The notes: a model not told the origin generated them from the sequence alone. 64,000 nucleotides of DNA from UBA1672 sp963977495 (GCA_963977495.1 CAXBOT010000001.1:868001-932000), one strand, 5' to 3'. Shown: positions 51,902-61,514, counted from the first letter of the stretch. Numbers and translations are program-made.

Positions 51902-52198
51902 TTATTTTCCTCTATTAACCCGATCCTTGAGGACATGGGACGCTCTGAAAACCAGAACTTTTCGCGGTGAAATCGGCACTTCAACACCGGTTTTGGGATT
52001 ACGGCCAATGCGCTCTCCCTTTTCGCGAATCGTAAAACTTCCGAAGGACGATATTTTAACATTTTCGCCTTCTATAAGTGCTTTTGAAACCTCATCCAGC
52101 ACAGATTCCACCAAATCGGAGGACTCATTCCGTGACAAACCGACCTCTTCATATACTGCCTCAGCAAGATCTGCGCGCGTGACCGTACGACTTTCCAT
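51902..52198 (-). CDS. ihfA: Integration host factor alpha subunit
   Basis: 98 residues of the HU/IHF fold. The alpha-type start TVTRADLAEAVYEEVGLSRN and the arm with GSFTIREKGERIGRNPKTG then VPISPRKVLVFR fit IhfA. With IhfB it makes sharp DNA bends for recombination, replication and sigma-54 promoters. It lies downstream of fabH with a 147-base gap. Confidence 0.94.
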   Translation of the reverse strand: MESRTVTRADLAEAVYEEVGLSRNESSDLVESVLDEVSKALIEGENVKISSFGSFTIREKGERIGRNPKTGVEVPISPRKVLVFRASHVLKDRVNRGK

Positions 52199-52345
52199 AG
52201 CGACAACTCCATTTTGTGTATATTAAGAGTACCGATTCACGAGCTTAACGTCAATCTTACAGAAGAGGATAACCACAAAAAAATGATATGGCTTCAATGG
52301 GTAAAAGCGTGTTTTTGATAAAAGTGATTGGAAATTTAGCGTATT

Positions 52346-53308
52346 TTACATACGGACCAGAGCGGAGCCCCACGTCAAACCGCCACCAAGCGCCTCAAAC
52401 AATACCAGATCGCCCTTTTTGATTTTTTGTGAACGCACAGCATGGTCAAATGCCAAGGGGATAGAGGCCGCAGACGTATTGCCATGGTTTTCAACGGTGA
52501 CAATCACCTGCTCCATCGGCAAAGACAGTTTTTTAGCAGTCGCTTCGATAATTCTGATATTAGCCTGATGCGGGACGAGCCAATTAATGTCCTGCGCCTC
52601 CAGCTTATTTTCCTGCAACGCGGCGCGCACAGCGTCCGCCATCAATTTTACGGCATGCTTAAAAACCTCGCGACCATGCATAACAATATGCCCGCTTTTG
52701 CCTGTGGTACTGACACCGCCATCGGTATAAAGAATGTCTTTCAGGCTGCCATCTGCGTAAAGATGGGTTGAAAGTATGCCGTCTTGTGAATTTTCATGCG
52801 CCTCAAGAATCACAGCGCCCGCACCATCACCAAACAAAACGCAGGTTGTTCGGTCGCTCCAATCAAGAATCGCGCTCATTTTCTCTGCGCCAATGACAAG
52901 AATACGCTTCAACTGCCCTGCTTTAATGAAATTATCGGCAACACTCAGCGCGTAAACGAATCCTGTACAAACCGCCTGCACATCAAAGGCCACGCCAACG
53001 GGCACACCCAACGCAGCCTGCACCCGCACTGCGACAGAGGGGAATGTTTGATCGGGCGTGGTGGTTGCCACGATGATACCGTCAATGTCATTTGGTGTTA
53101 AATTGGCCTGCTCTAACGCGCGCTGTGCGGCGATTAATGCCATATCTGAGGTTGTTTGGCCGTCTGCGGCGATGTGACGTTGTCTTATACCGCTGCGCTG
53201 AAAAATCCATTCATCTGATGTTTCAACAATCTTCGCTAGATCATTGTTTGTCATCACTTTTTCAGGAAGATAGCTGCCAGTTGATATAATATGAGAACGA
53301 ATAGCCAT
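52346..53308 (-). CDS. fabH: 3-oxoacyl-ACP synthase III
   Basis: 320 residues. It starts fatty acid synthesis by joining acetyl-CoA to malonyl-ACP. The catalytic triad is complete: cysteine in FDVQAVCTGFVYA, histidine in WLVPHQANIRI, asparagine in VENHGNTSAASIP. Start MAIRSHIIST at 53308 is preferred to the ATG three codons earlier on family grounds. It follows plsX by 29 bases in the same operon. Confidence 0.95.
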   Translation of the reverse strand: MAIRSHIISTGSYLPEKVMTNNDLAKIVETSDEWIFQRSGIRQRHIAADGQTTSDMALIAAQRALEQANLTPNDIDGIIVATTTPDQTFPSVAVRVQAALGVPVGVAFDVQAVCTGFVYALSVADNFIKAGQLKRILVIGAEKMSAILDWSDRTTCVLFGDGAGAVILEAHENSQDGILSTHLYADGSLKDILYTDGGVSTTGKSGHIVMHGREVFKHAVKLMADAVRAALQENKLEAQDINWLVPHQANIRIIEATAKKLSLPMEQVIVTVENHGNTSAASIPLAFDHAVRSQKIKKGDLVLFEALGGGLTWGSALVRM

Positions 53309-53337
53309 GACCGTCAATAAAATCCTTAGTTAAACTC

Positions 53338-54399
53338 TTACTCTTCACTTTTAGGAGCGGTGTTTTCCTGATCGGTTAAATGCGCAATGTCACGCACAAC
53401 CTGATCAATATACCCCCCGCGCGCCAACCTCACCGCCACAATAACCGCGTGTGAGAACGCCAAAGCATCGGCGCCGCCGTGACTTTTGATACATACACCA
53501 TTCAATCCTAAAAACACACCCCCGTTATAAAGTCTAGGATCCATGCGCTTTTTCAAGGATTTTAGAGGGAAATATGCACATATACCGCCCAAAATCGCGA
53601 ACAGATTAGAGGAAAACGACTCGGTGAAATAATGCTTGGTCAGATGCCCGACACCTTCGGCGGTTTTCAATGCGACATTCCCCGCATAGCCGTCACTCAC
53701 GATCACATCAACCGTTCCTTTGGTGATATCATCGCCCTCGACAAAGCCGACATATTCCCCCGGGAAATCGATGTTCGGCAAGATTTCCGCGGCTCTACGT
53801 ACATGCTCCGGCCCTTTTGTGTCTTCGGAGCCGATATTAAGCAAACCAACCGTAGGACGCTGAACATTTTTATGGGCGCGCGCAAAAATTGAACCGAGAA
53901 TCGCAAATTGAACCAGATGCTCCCCATCAACCAAAACATTCGCGCCCAGATCAAGCATGATCGTATCACCCTTAATCCCCGGCAAAACAGAGGCAATCGC
54001 CGGACGGTGAATGCCGGGAACAGTTTTAAGCACCATTTTGGCCAACGCCATCAAAGCGCCTGTATTGCCCGCAGACACGACCGCTTGCGCCGCGCCGTCT
54101 TTAACGGCTTCAATCGCCATGCGCATACTGCTGCCCTTACTGGCGCGCAGTGCGGCGGATGGTTTATCTTCATTTTCAATCATAATGTCGGCATGATGCA
54201 CCGACGAGCGTTTAACCAGCTCGGGATATTTCGACAAATATGGGGCTATTTTTTCCTGATCCCCGAAAATCAAAAAGAATACATCGGGACGTCCTGACAA
54301 AACCATGTTCAGCGCGGGTATTACTTCTTTTGGGCCGAAGTCCCCGCCCATAGCATCAACAGCAATAGTGATATAATCAGATGGTGTTTGATCCTGCAA
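53338..54399 (-). CDS. plsX: Phosphate acyltransferase PlsX
   Basis: 353 residues. It makes acyl-phosphate from acyl-ACP for phospholipid synthesis. Signatures: IAVDAMGGDFGPKEVIPA at the start, VSAGNTGALMALAKMVL, and ILNIGSEDTKGPE-like VGLLNIGSEDTKG. The likely start codon is TTG at 54399, with only a weak ribosome binding site; the next ATG is inside the MGGD motif and too late. It lies in the rpmF-plsX-fabH order. Confidence 0.93.
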   Translation of the reverse strand: MQDQTPSDYITIAVDAMGGDFGPKEVIPALNMVLSGRPDVFFLIFGDQEKIAPYLSKYPELVKRSSVHHADIMIENEDKPSAALRASKGSSMRMAIEAVKDGAAQAVVSAGNTGALMALAKMVLKTVPGIHRPAIASVLPGIKGDTIMLDLGANVLVDGEHLVQFAILGSIFARAHKNVQRPTVGLLNIGSEDTKGPEHVRRAAEILPNIDFPGEYVGFVEGDDITKGTVDVIVSDGYAGNVALKTAEGVGHLTKHYFTESFSSNLFAILGGICAYFPLKSLKKRMDPRLYNGGVFLGLNGVCIKSHGGADALAFSHAVIVAVRLARGGYIDQVVRDIAHLTDQENTAPKSEE

Positions 54400-54540
54400 A
54401 AGAACGTATCCCGTGTGGGTTTATATAAGGACGGTACGCGAAAAGACTCATTCGCATATCATATTATTTTCAAGAAAATATAACGCAGATTCCGCGCCTT
54501 TGAAACACCAAAGCGTTCGAAAAAGAAATCAGCAGAAAAA

Positions 54541-54720
54541 CTAATCGCGTTCTTCGATAACCTGACGGCCTTTATACATGCCTGTCTTAAGGTCAACATG
54601 GTGACGACGTACAGGTTCGCCTGTATTTGCGTCTTCAGTCCAGTTTTCAACCGTCAAGGCATGATGCGCACGGCGCATGTTACGTTTGGATTTTGTTGTT
54701 TTTCTCTTTGGTACAGCCAT
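54541..54720 (-). CDS. rpmF: Ribosomal protein L32
   Basis: 59 residues reading MAVPKRKTTKSKRNMRRAHH at the start and ending GRQVIEERD, a complete L32 of the alphaproteobacterial type without zinc cysteines. It is upstream of plsX, as in most bacteria, with a 141-base gap. Confidence 0.95.
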   Translation of the reverse strand: MAVPKRKTTKSKRNMRRAHHALTVENWTEDANTGEPVRRHHVDLKTGMYKGRQVIEERD

Positions 54721-54860
54721 AGCTCTATCCTTAATTTCGTGCTTCGTGCTTTTATTTAATTCTATTCATTATTCATGAACGAAAACAGGGTAATACCTAA
54801 AATCCGCCATCAACGCAAGGGAATTATGACTCATATCGCAGGTTTTTTATATTTTACCTG

Positions 54861-55466
54861 TTATTTGTCTTTCTTCTTTTCATCTGCTTTCCACGCCTTA
54901 AGCGCGGCAAACGGGTTTTCATACATTGCATCATCGTCTTTCAAGCCTGCTTCTTGCGTATCATACGCCACCCCTTCGCATTTCGGATAGGGTGACAAGG
55001 ATAAGGATAGGTGCTGCGTCACCAACTCACCCAGATCAATTTTCCCGCCAATCACTTCCTCAGGATCGTCATATTCTTCGAGCATCGATTGTTCGTTACG
55101 CTCTATCGTTGCGGTGCGCTCACGCTTTGCTTTTGTGAAGGATACAGCGTTGCTTGGTTCTGAAAACCATGCCTCGAAAGTATCATCCACATTTTCCAAT
55201 ACCGGCTCATCAGTAACAACACATCTTTGGTGCACATCGGCCTGTATCCGTCCATCAACGGTAATCACCTTTGTCACCGTATTTCTGCTCAAGGTAAGAT
55301 CCGCCTTTATCCCCTCTATCGAATGCAGCCCCAAACGGTTGCATAAAAGCGGAAAAGTAGACTCAGGCGCACTAATCGTGATTTGAACAGGCACCTGATC
55401 AACGTCGTCAGATAAGAAATGGTACGACCATTCTTGCGCCGGAGAGGCGCTATCGTGATCAGTCAT
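54861..55466 (-). CDS. yceD: YceD/DUF177 family protein
   Basis: 201 residues. The family motif is seen in the C-terminal part: DLGELVTQHLSLSLSPYPKC, then the end AFAALKAWKADEK-like (NPFAALKAWKADEKKKDK). YceD proteins are linked to 23S rRNA maturation and lie upstream of rpmF, as here (gap 140 bases). It overlaps the upstream gene by 4 bases (ATGA). Confidence 0.88.
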   Translation of the reverse strand: MTDHDSASPAQEWSYHFLSDDVDQVPVQITISAPESTFPLLCNRLGLHSIEGIKADLTLSRNTVTKVITVDGRIQADVHQRCVVTDEPVLENVDDTFEAWFSEPSNAVSFTKAKRERTATIERNEQSMLEEYDDPEEVIGGKIDLGELVTQHLSLSLSPYPKCEGVAYDTQEAGLKDDDAMYENPFAALKAWKADEKKKDK

Positions 55467-56068
55467 GACAAATTGTCCTTTCTTTTATCGTTCACATATA
55501 CAATACGGCCATCCAAAATTTCGTCAATTCTTTCAGGGGTTTTATCGTGAATATTGGTCGTGATGAAATTGTCCATCGCCGCCAAAACGCCCTCATCCCA
55601 TTCATCACCATCCGCAACTGTGCCGTATAGATTACGCTTCAACGCATCCTTTAATGTTGTGGGGGTTAAACCTTCAATATCCTGCTCATCCATACTGCTT
55701 GGGTCAATTGCCAACTGATAGCTGTGCATTCTGCCATTAAAGGCCTTCATCATACGTTTCATGTGTTTGGGCACGCCCATGTCCCCGATACCCATTTCAC
55801 GCAATGTCTGATCCATATCCTGAAAAACGCGATCAAACAACGCTTGGGAAAGCTTCTCATAGCGCTCATGCCCTATCAGAACATTCAAGGTTATGAAAAC
55901 ATGCACCAACAACAAATCAAACCGACCATCAAATGTATCGGGAACACCATATTCTTCATAGAACACAGATTCGCGCGTGTTATACAAAGCACAGGCATAT
56001 AATTGCCCAGCAACAGCCTTGTTATCTTTTGATTTAAGGTTTTTTTTCTGGAATAATCCGCCCAACAT
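55463..56068 (-). CDS. Ubiquinol-cytochrome c chaperone (CBP3) family protein
   Basis: 201 residues. It resembles the CBP3/UQCC1 family that assists assembly of cytochrome b in the bc1 complex: YNTRESVFYEEYGVPDTFDG, DLLLVHVFITLNVLI, and MGIGDMGVPKHMKRMMKAFN are all characteristic. This family is restricted to alphaproteobacteria and mitochondria, which supports the assignment of the organism. It is coupled to yceD by a 4-base overlap and divergent from bamE. Confidence 0.9.
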   Translation of the reverse strand: MLGGLFQKKNLKSKDNKAVAGQLYACALYNTRESVFYEEYGVPDTFDGRFDLLLVHVFITLNVLIGHERYEKLSQALFDRVFQDMDQTLREMGIGDMGVPKHMKRMMKAFNGRMHSYQLAIDPSSMDEQDIEGLTPTTLKDALKRNLYGTVADGDEWDEGVLAAMDNFITTNIHDKTPERIDEILDGRIVYVNDKRKDNLS

Positions 56069-56142
56069 TGATTTTTGCTCTAGGTTTTTTCTAAAATTGT
56101 CTCTAAGCTTCGTTACTCATAACACTAATATTAAAGAATGCC

Positions 56143-56598
56143 ATGCAAAAAAATATCAAGATTGTGTTTTGTTTCATCCTATTAGGAATGATAACAGCCT
56201 GTACGCCCATGGTGGCGCAACACGGTAATATGCTGCAAGATTTTCAGATAGAGGAAATTCAGCCGGGCACAGATACGCGCTCTGATGTCTTGCGTATTTT
56301 CGGTTCACCGACAACGCAATCTACATTTAATAATGATGTTTGGTATTATATCGGGCAGGAAACGGAAAAACGCAGCATCCTCGACCATGAAGTCGTTGAT
56401 GAACGTATTATTGCCGTGACGTTTGATAATGAAGGCATTGTCAGCACTGTCGAGCATCTTGACGGTGACAGACAGAATATCCCCTATGCGCGCACCAAAA
56501 CGCCGACACACGGTAATGACCTGACATTTATGCAACAATTGCTTGGAAACCTCGGACGCTTCAACGGCGCGAGCAGTCAAAAGACGACCATCCCTTAA
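56143..56598 (+). CDS. bamE: Outer membrane assembly lipoprotein BamE
   Basis: 151 residues. Lipoprotein signal peptide ending LGMITACTPM (lipidated cysteine at residue 20), then the SmpA/OmlA fold with IEEIQPGTDTRSDVLRIFGS and DVWYYIGQ, typical of BamE. It is part of the BAM complex that inserts outer membrane proteins. The C-terminal 35 residues are polar and variable. Divergent from the CBP3-type gene. Confidence 0.92.
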   Translation: MQKNIKIVFCFILLGMITACTPMVAQHGNMLQDFQIEEIQPGTDTRSDVLRIFGSPTTQSTFNNDVWYYIGQETEKRSILDHEVVDERIIAVTFDNEGIVSTVEHLDGDRQNIPYARTKTPTHGNDLTFMQQLLGNLGRFNGASSQKTTIP

Positions 56599-56632
56599 GG
56601 GCTAATGCTATAATGATGTGACACGCTGATCG

Positions 56633-57052
56633 TTAAATCGGGCGTTGTTGAACAACCTGAATCAGAACTTCGGTATGAATATCGGCATCGCCAACCACCT
56701 TATCGGTGACTTCATTCAGGCGCTGTTTAATCATATGCACCTGAATAATACCGCCCTTTAACGCCGCATGCTTATTTAGGATGCCGTACATATCTTGTAT
56801 ATAGGCATCGGTAAGGCGCGGGCTCATGGCTTTGATCTTATCCGCATCAGATACACCATTCACCTCAATCGCAACGACCATGCTGACAACTTGTTGAACG
56901 CCATCATCATCAATGATCGGCAACAATAATGGTTGAAGCTTCACATATTCTGTACTGCCGCTGGTTTCACTTTTTTCCGAAGCATCGGACACGCCGACAC
57001 TCAAAAAGAACACACACACAACACAAGCCATTAAAGTAAAGATACGATGCAT
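56633..57052 (-). CDS. Small exported protein, possibly FliL-like
   Basis: 139 residues with a signal peptide (IFTLMACVVCVFFLSVGV, SDAS). The mature part, VKLQPLLLPIIDDDGVQQVV and SMVVAIEV, then a helix with RLTDAYIQDMYGIL, has the order of a FliL-type domain (strand, strand, helix, strand). No flagellar genes are near, so a flagellar role is uncertain. It is convergent to bamE. Confidence 0.55.
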   Translation of the reverse strand: MHRIFTLMACVVCVFFLSVGVSDASEKSETSGSTEYVKLQPLLLPIIDDDGVQQVVSMVVAIEVNGVSDADKIKAMSPRLTDAYIQDMYGILNKHAALKGGIIQVHMIKQRLNEVTDKVVGDADIHTEVLIQVVQQRPI

Positions 57053-57180
57053 AAAGGATAAGCCCCAAAGATTTATAGAAAATAACTATGATTGAGATTA
57101 ACAAAGAATAGTTAATACCACGTTATGCATAGATAAAATCCAAGATAAATGTGCGCTGCACAATGCTGGATTGTGTTTGA

Positions 57181-57678
57181 TTATGCGGCTTCACGGAGAA
57201 GTTTTGCAATGGCATCGAGCACACCATTAACGAAAGACACTTGTTTTTGATCATAGAACTCATGGGTGACATTCAAATAATCATTCAAAATGATGGCCAC
57301 ATCAGTTTCCGTATGCACCAAGATCTCGCAAATACCGCAAAGAAGAACGGATTTTAACAAAGACTCCAGATGCCTTTCCTTGGTATGACAATCCAAAATG
57401 TCCTGAATTTCAGGATAGCGTTCATCCAGATTAAACAGAATTTTTTTGAACAAACCACCATTCGGACGAATATCAAGAAACTCAGACTGTGATTCATCGA
57501 ACGATTCATCCTCATTGGTCACCAAACCGCGATCCAGCAATTCCGCAACAACAACCCGCATGGGTTTTTTATTATGAATCATTTGGTAAAAGGCCTGCAC
57601 AGCCATAAGGCGCGCAACAAAGTCCTTATTCACTTCAGTCGTATCAACAGTGTTCACAGTCATATTCACTTTGTCCAA
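57181..57678 (-). CDS. nusB: Transcription antitermination protein NusB
   Basis: 165 residues. ARLMAVQAFYQMIHNKKP, then the helical bundle ending AIILNDYLNVTHEFYDQKQV and FVNGVLDAIAKLLRE, is typical of NusB, which binds boxA RNA with S10. The start codon appears to be TTG at 57678 with AAGG close upstream; an ATG five codons later is possible. It follows ribH by 4 bases, the standard order. Confidence 0.93.
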   Translation of the reverse strand: MDKVNMTVNTVDTTEVNKDFVARLMAVQAFYQMIHNKKPMRVVVAELLDRGLVTNEDESFDESQSEFLDIRPNGGLFKKILFNLDERYPEIQDILDCHTKERHLESLLKSVLLCGICEILVHTETDVAIILNDYLNVTHEFYDQKQVSFVNGVLDAIAKLLREAA

Positions 57679-57682
57679 CGCC

Positions 57683-58132
57683 TTATCTTCGCAACTTACA
57701 GCTCAACTCAAACAGAGCCAAAGCCGCTTGCGCTGCATCCGCGCCTTTGTTCTTTTGCATAGGTTCTGCGCGCACCATCGCTTGATCCAGTGTATCACAC
57801 GTTAGAATGCCATTGCCAATAGGTAAATTATGATCCAGCGCCAATCGGGATAGCCCCGCCGCGCTCTCATTGCACACAATATCGTAATGCGATGTTTCAC
57901 CGCGAATAACACAGCCCAACGCAATATAAGCATCAAACTTTCTGTTCTCTGATCCGCGCCCTTCCTTACGAAGTGCGCCATATTTAATCGCCATCGGTAT
58001 TTCGAGCGCGCCTGTAATCTCAAACACTTCGCTCGTTGCGCGCTTTTCCTTTAAATAGGCCAGCGCGCCATCCAGCAAATGTGCAGACACATCTTTATAA
58101 TACGGTGAAACGACAATCATTACGTGCGGCAT
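57683..58132 (-). CDS. ribH: Lumazine synthase
   Basis: 149 residues. It makes lumazine from the butanone phosphate made by RibB and the pyrimidine from RibD. Motifs: VVSPYYKDVSAHLLDGAL, ITGALEIPMAIKYG, YIALGCVIRGETSHYDIVCN and IGNGILTCDTLDQA. Riboflavin pathway operon, between ribB and nusB. Confidence 0.95.
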   Translation of the reverse strand: MPHVMIVVSPYYKDVSAHLLDGALAYLKEKRATSEVFEITGALEIPMAIKYGALRKEGRGSENRKFDAYIALGCVIRGETSHYDIVCNESAAGLSRLALDHNLPIGNGILTCDTLDQAMVRAEPMQKNKGADAAQAALALFELSCKLRR

Positions 58133-58158
58133 GTCGGTTATTTTCTCTCTCGATTGAT

Positions 58159-59313
58159 TTAAGACACAGGCCTATGGCCAACAATGTGAAGATCGTACCC
58201 ATCCAGACCGATCACACTTTTCGGACTGTTGGACAGTAAAACCATATTCCGAACACCTAAGTCCAGCAAAATCTGGGCGCCAATACCATAATCACGAATA
58301 ACATTTTCATGATGCGCCGGATCAACGGCCTCTTTCTTTTTCATAAGGCGGTCAGAAAGGCTTGTCGCATTGGGCGGTCGCAAAATAACAACAACGCCGC
58401 GCCCCTCTTTTTCAATCATATCCATGGATTTCTGCAAGATGTTATCCCCATCCATCCCGATGATATCCTTAACAATATCCACAGCATGCATACGCACCAA
58501 AACAGGCTCATCCGTATTGGAAATATCCCCCTTCACGAGGACAATATGCTCCGCATAGTGGATTTTCGCGGCGTAGAGGCACAATTTAAAATTGCGATGC
58601 CCCGTAATATCGCTTTCGCCTTCATATATCTTCTCCACAAGACTTTCAGTGCGGCGGCGATGCGCGATTAAATCTGCGATTGTGCCGATTTTCAAATTAT
58701 GGAACTGCGCAAAGCGCACCAAATCACTCAACCGCGCCATTGTGCCGTCATCATTCATAATCTCACAAATAACGCCAGCGCCGCTGAAACCCGCCATTTT
58801 AGAAAGATCCACCGCGGCCTCTGTATGGCCTGCACGCACCAAAACACCGCCTTCGCGCGCCATTAACGGGAAAACATGCCCCGGCGTTGCAATCGCATCC
58901 GAACCATTTTCAGGGTTAATCGCCGTTTGAATTGTATGGGCGCGGTCTGCCGCTGAAATTCCTGTTGTGACGCCTTCTTTGGCTTCAATCGACACGGTGA
59001 ATGCTGTGCGGTGCTGCGTGTTATTGCCGCGCCCCATCAGTTGTAGCCCCAAACGATCGACCATTTGCTCTTCCATCGGCAAACACACAAGGCCGCGCCC
59101 CTCCTTCGCCATGAAATTGATATTCTCAGGCGTTGCCATTTGCGCAGCGATAATAAGATCGCCTTCGTTTTCGCGGTTTTCGTCATCCACAATAATCACA
59201 GGCTTGCCGTTGCGCATATCGGCGACAACATCTTCGATAGAAGACAACACACTCTGATCCTCAGTGTCCAATCGTGCGTCGCGGACATCCTGTTTTGATA
59301 TAACCTTGCTCAT
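58159..59313 (-). CDS. ribB: DHBP synthase with a degenerate GTP cyclohydrolase II domain
   Basis: 384 residues. The N-terminal domain (about 25-215) is a normal 3,4-dihydroxy-2-butanone-4-phosphate synthase with VDDENRENEGDLIIAA, RGLVCLPM and VLVRAGHTEAAVDLSKMAG. The C-terminal half has the GTP cyclohydrolase II fold (VLVRMHAVDIVKDI, RDYGIGAQILLDLGV). It lacks the three zinc cysteines and the EGRGIGL segment, so that activity is probably lost. The start at 59313 has AAAGGGC upstream. It ends 2 bases from ribE. Confidence 0.9.
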   Translation of the reverse strand: MSKVISKQDVRDARLDTEDQSVLSSIEDVVADMRNGKPVIIVDDENRENEGDLIIAAQMATPENINFMAKEGRGLVCLPMEEQMVDRLGLQLMGRGNNTQHRTAFTVSIEAKEGVTTGISAADRAHTIQTAINPENGSDAIATPGHVFPLMAREGGVLVRAGHTEAAVDLSKMAGFSGAGVICEIMNDDGTMARLSDLVRFAQFHNLKIGTIADLIAHRRRTESLVEKIYEGESDITGHRNFKLCLYAAKIHYAEHIVLVKGDISNTDEPVLVRMHAVDIVKDIIGMDGDNILQKSMDMIEKEGRGVVVILRPPNATSLSDRLMKKKEAVDPAHHENVIRDYGIGAQILLDLGVRNMVLLSNSPKSVIGLDGYDLHIVGHRPVS

Positions 59314-59314
59314 T

Positions 59315-59908
59315 TTATGCCCTTTGCTCCAACATACGGGCAACATAGCGCGCCAGCATGTCAATTTCTATATTTATATCATCTCCGGCCTTACGATCAC
59401 CAAGCGTCGTGTTATCCCATGTGTGGGCAATGATATTAACGTCGAAGTATTCATTCGTGACCGCATTCACTGTCAAAGACACGCCATCTATCGTTATGGA
59501 ACCTTTTGAGGCAATGAGCCCTGCGTAACCTTGCGGTATGGCGATTCTGATTTGACGCGAATCCCCTTCCGGCGTAATAGCCATAATATGGCTGACCGTA
59601 TCCACATGCCCTGAAACGATATGCCCGCCCATCTCATCGCCCATCTTTAAGGACGGCTCAAGGTTAATACGCGTCATGACACCCCATGAACCAATAATGG
59701 TGTTTCTGAGTGTTTCGGCGGAAACATCAAAAAACAAAGAGCTTTTCGATTTACCCACAACCGTAAGACAACACCCTGAACAGCAAACAGACGCACCCAT
59801 CTGAACCGATGTGACATCGTGTGACACCTCAACCTCGATCCGCTGATCCCCTGCTTGCGTATCAACGCTGCGGATCACCCCAATATTTTGCACCAACCCT
59901 GTAAACAT
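59315..59908 (-). CDS. ribE: Riboflavin synthase
   Basis: 197 residues with two similar lumazine-binding domains, each starting with a short strand (MFTGLVQNIGVIRS; then GGHIVSGHVDTVSHI). SVCCSGCCLTVV and GSITIDGVSLTVNAV mark the substrate sites. It converts two lumazines to riboflavin. The operon position between ribD and ribB is standard. Confidence 0.94.
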   Translation of the reverse strand: MFTGLVQNIGVIRSVDTQAGDQRIEVEVSHDVTSVQMGASVCCSGCCLTVVGKSKSSLFFDVSAETLRNTIIGSWGVMTRINLEPSLKMGDEMGGHIVSGHVDTVSHIMAITPEGDSRQIRIAIPQGYAGLIASKGSITIDGVSLTVNAVTNEYFDVNIIAHTWDNTTLGDRKAGDDINIEIDMLARYVARMLEQRA

Positions 59909-59912
59909 GACC

Positions 59913-60998
59913 TCATGCGCCTTTCGGTTTATATTGCTCTAACACATCATCACCAAGCGTTTGCATATGAACACGCTCAAAGTCATAGCGCGCGGCTAAG
60001 CTCTCTATATTCAGATCACCCGATGCATTTTTAGCATCCCCGCCCAAGACTGTAGGAGCGCGGTAAACGACAAGCTCATCAAACAAACCTTGCTTTAAAA
60101 ACGATGCATGCACCTTTGCGCCGCCCTCAACCAATACACGGGTTATCCCCCGCGTTGCCAACACCGCCAGCACCGTCTTTAAATCATGCGGATCGCACTG
60201 GTGCAACGCTGCGCCGCCGGCAATGAGCGATGAAACATTCTCGCCCTCATCACTGTGAAAAATCCATAACCTGATGGCGTAGGCGGTTTTGAGTAAAATA
60301 CTATCGAGCGGCGTTTGCAGATGCGTATCCAGAACAACGCGAACAGGATTATGATCCAGCCCGCCAAGACGCGTTGATAACATTGGATTATCCTGCAGAA
60401 CAGTGCCAACACCAACCAAAATGGCATCATGACGTGCGCGTAATAAATGCGCATGCTTACGGGCAAGATCCCCCGTGATCCACTGGCTCTCACCAGAGCT
60501 CAGCGCGATTTTACCATCAAGTGTGCAGGCCGTTTTCAATGTCACATAAGGTCTGTTTTTTTGGATACAACTGAAAAAACCGGCGTTCATTTCCACGCAT
60601 TCATGCTCTAAAACACCTTGCACAACCTCTATGCCTGCATTTTCGAGGATCTCTTTCGCCTGTCCGTGTACTTGCAAATTAGCGTCCAGCGCGCCGATTA
60701 CGACCTTTTTAACCTTCGCCTGAATAATTGCCTCAACGCAAGGCGGCGTACGCCCGTGATGCGTACAAGGTTCCAGCGTGACATACAGCGTTGCGCCCTT
60801 GGCCTTTGCCCCTGCTTGCTCCAATGCTAAAAATTCCGCGTGGGGTCTGCCTAAATCCGCGGTGCGCGCACGCGCAATGACATGACCATCCTTAACAATC
60901 ACACAGCCAACTGACGGGTTCGGTGCAGTGCGTCCAATTCCCCTTTGCGCCAGCGCAAGCGCCGAGCGCATATAATGGATATCAACGTCGGAAATCAT
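59913..60998 (-). CDS. ribD: Riboflavin biosynthesis deaminase/reductase RibD
   Basis: 361 residues, bifunctional. The N-terminal deaminase has the zinc site HAEFLALEQ and TLEPCTHHGRTPPC. The C-terminal reductase has DGKIALSSGESQWIT, DAILVGVGTVLQDNP and VLVEGGAKVHASFL. It acts on the pyrimidine product of GTP cyclohydrolase II. Because the ribB-linked cyclohydrolase domain looks inactive, the cell needs a separate ribA. Confidence 0.95.
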   Translation of the reverse strand: MISDVDIHYMRSALALAQRGIGRTAPNPSVGCVIVKDGHVIARARTADLGRPHAEFLALEQAGAKAKGATLYVTLEPCTHHGRTPPCVEAIIQAKVKKVVIGALDANLQVHGQAKEILENAGIEVVQGVLEHECVEMNAGFFSCIQKNRPYVTLKTACTLDGKIALSSGESQWITGDLARKHAHLLRARHDAILVGVGTVLQDNPMLSTRLGGLDHNPVRVVLDTHLQTPLDSILLKTAYAIRLWIFHSDEGENVSSLIAGGAALHQCDPHDLKTVLAVLATRGITRVLVEGGAKVHASFLKQGLFDELVVYRAPTVLGGDAKNASGDLNIESLAARYDFERVHMQTLGDDVLEQYKPKGA

Positions 60999-61011
60999 GC
61001 AGGCTGCCTTC

Positions 61012-61488
61012 TTAATTCCCTTTAGAGGTTTTGTCTTTTAAGTGACTGACTTTATTGAGAAAATCATTAAAGTCCGCAGGGTTTCGGAAATCCTTATAGA
61101 CAGACGCAAAACGGATATAACCAACCGCATCAAGGTTCGTCAGAGAATCCATAACATAAGAGCCTATTTTTTCAGAAGGTACTTCGGCCTCCCCTTCGGA
61201 TTCCAGCGCGCGGACAATTTTATCGGCTTCTTTTTCGATGACTTGCAAATCTACGGGGCGTTTACGCAGCGCAACCTGCATAGAGCGAATAATCTTATCA
61301 CGATCAAAGGGCTGTTTACGTCCGCCGCCTTTAAGAACAGTCATTTCACGCAGTTGAACACGCTCGAACGTCGTAAAACGTTGATCGCAAGACGGGCAAA
61401 AACGACGCCGACGGATGGCAGAGTTATCCTCCGTCGGGCGCGAATCTTTTACCTGTGTTTCTTCATTTCCGCAAAACGGGCAGCGCAT
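61012..61488 (-). CDS. nrdR: Ribonucleotide reductase repressor NrdR
   Basis: 158 residues. Zinc ribbon MRCPFCGNEETQVKDSR with FCPSCDQRFTTFERV, then the ATP-cone (VLKGGGRKQPFDRDKIIRSM). It represses ribonucleotide reductase genes at paired NrdR boxes when dATP is high. It sits between glyA and ribD, a common arrangement. Confidence 0.96.
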   Translation of the reverse strand: MRCPFCGNEETQVKDSRPTEDNSAIRRRRFCPSCDQRFTTFERVQLREMTVLKGGGRKQPFDRDKIIRSMQVALRKRPVDLQVIEKEADKIVRALESEGEAEVPSEKIGSYVMDSLTNLDAVGYIRFASVYKDFRNPADFNDFLNKVSHLKDKTSKGN

Positions 61489-61514
61489 GAGCCTCCCCTT
61501 GTCGTCTTATCCAT

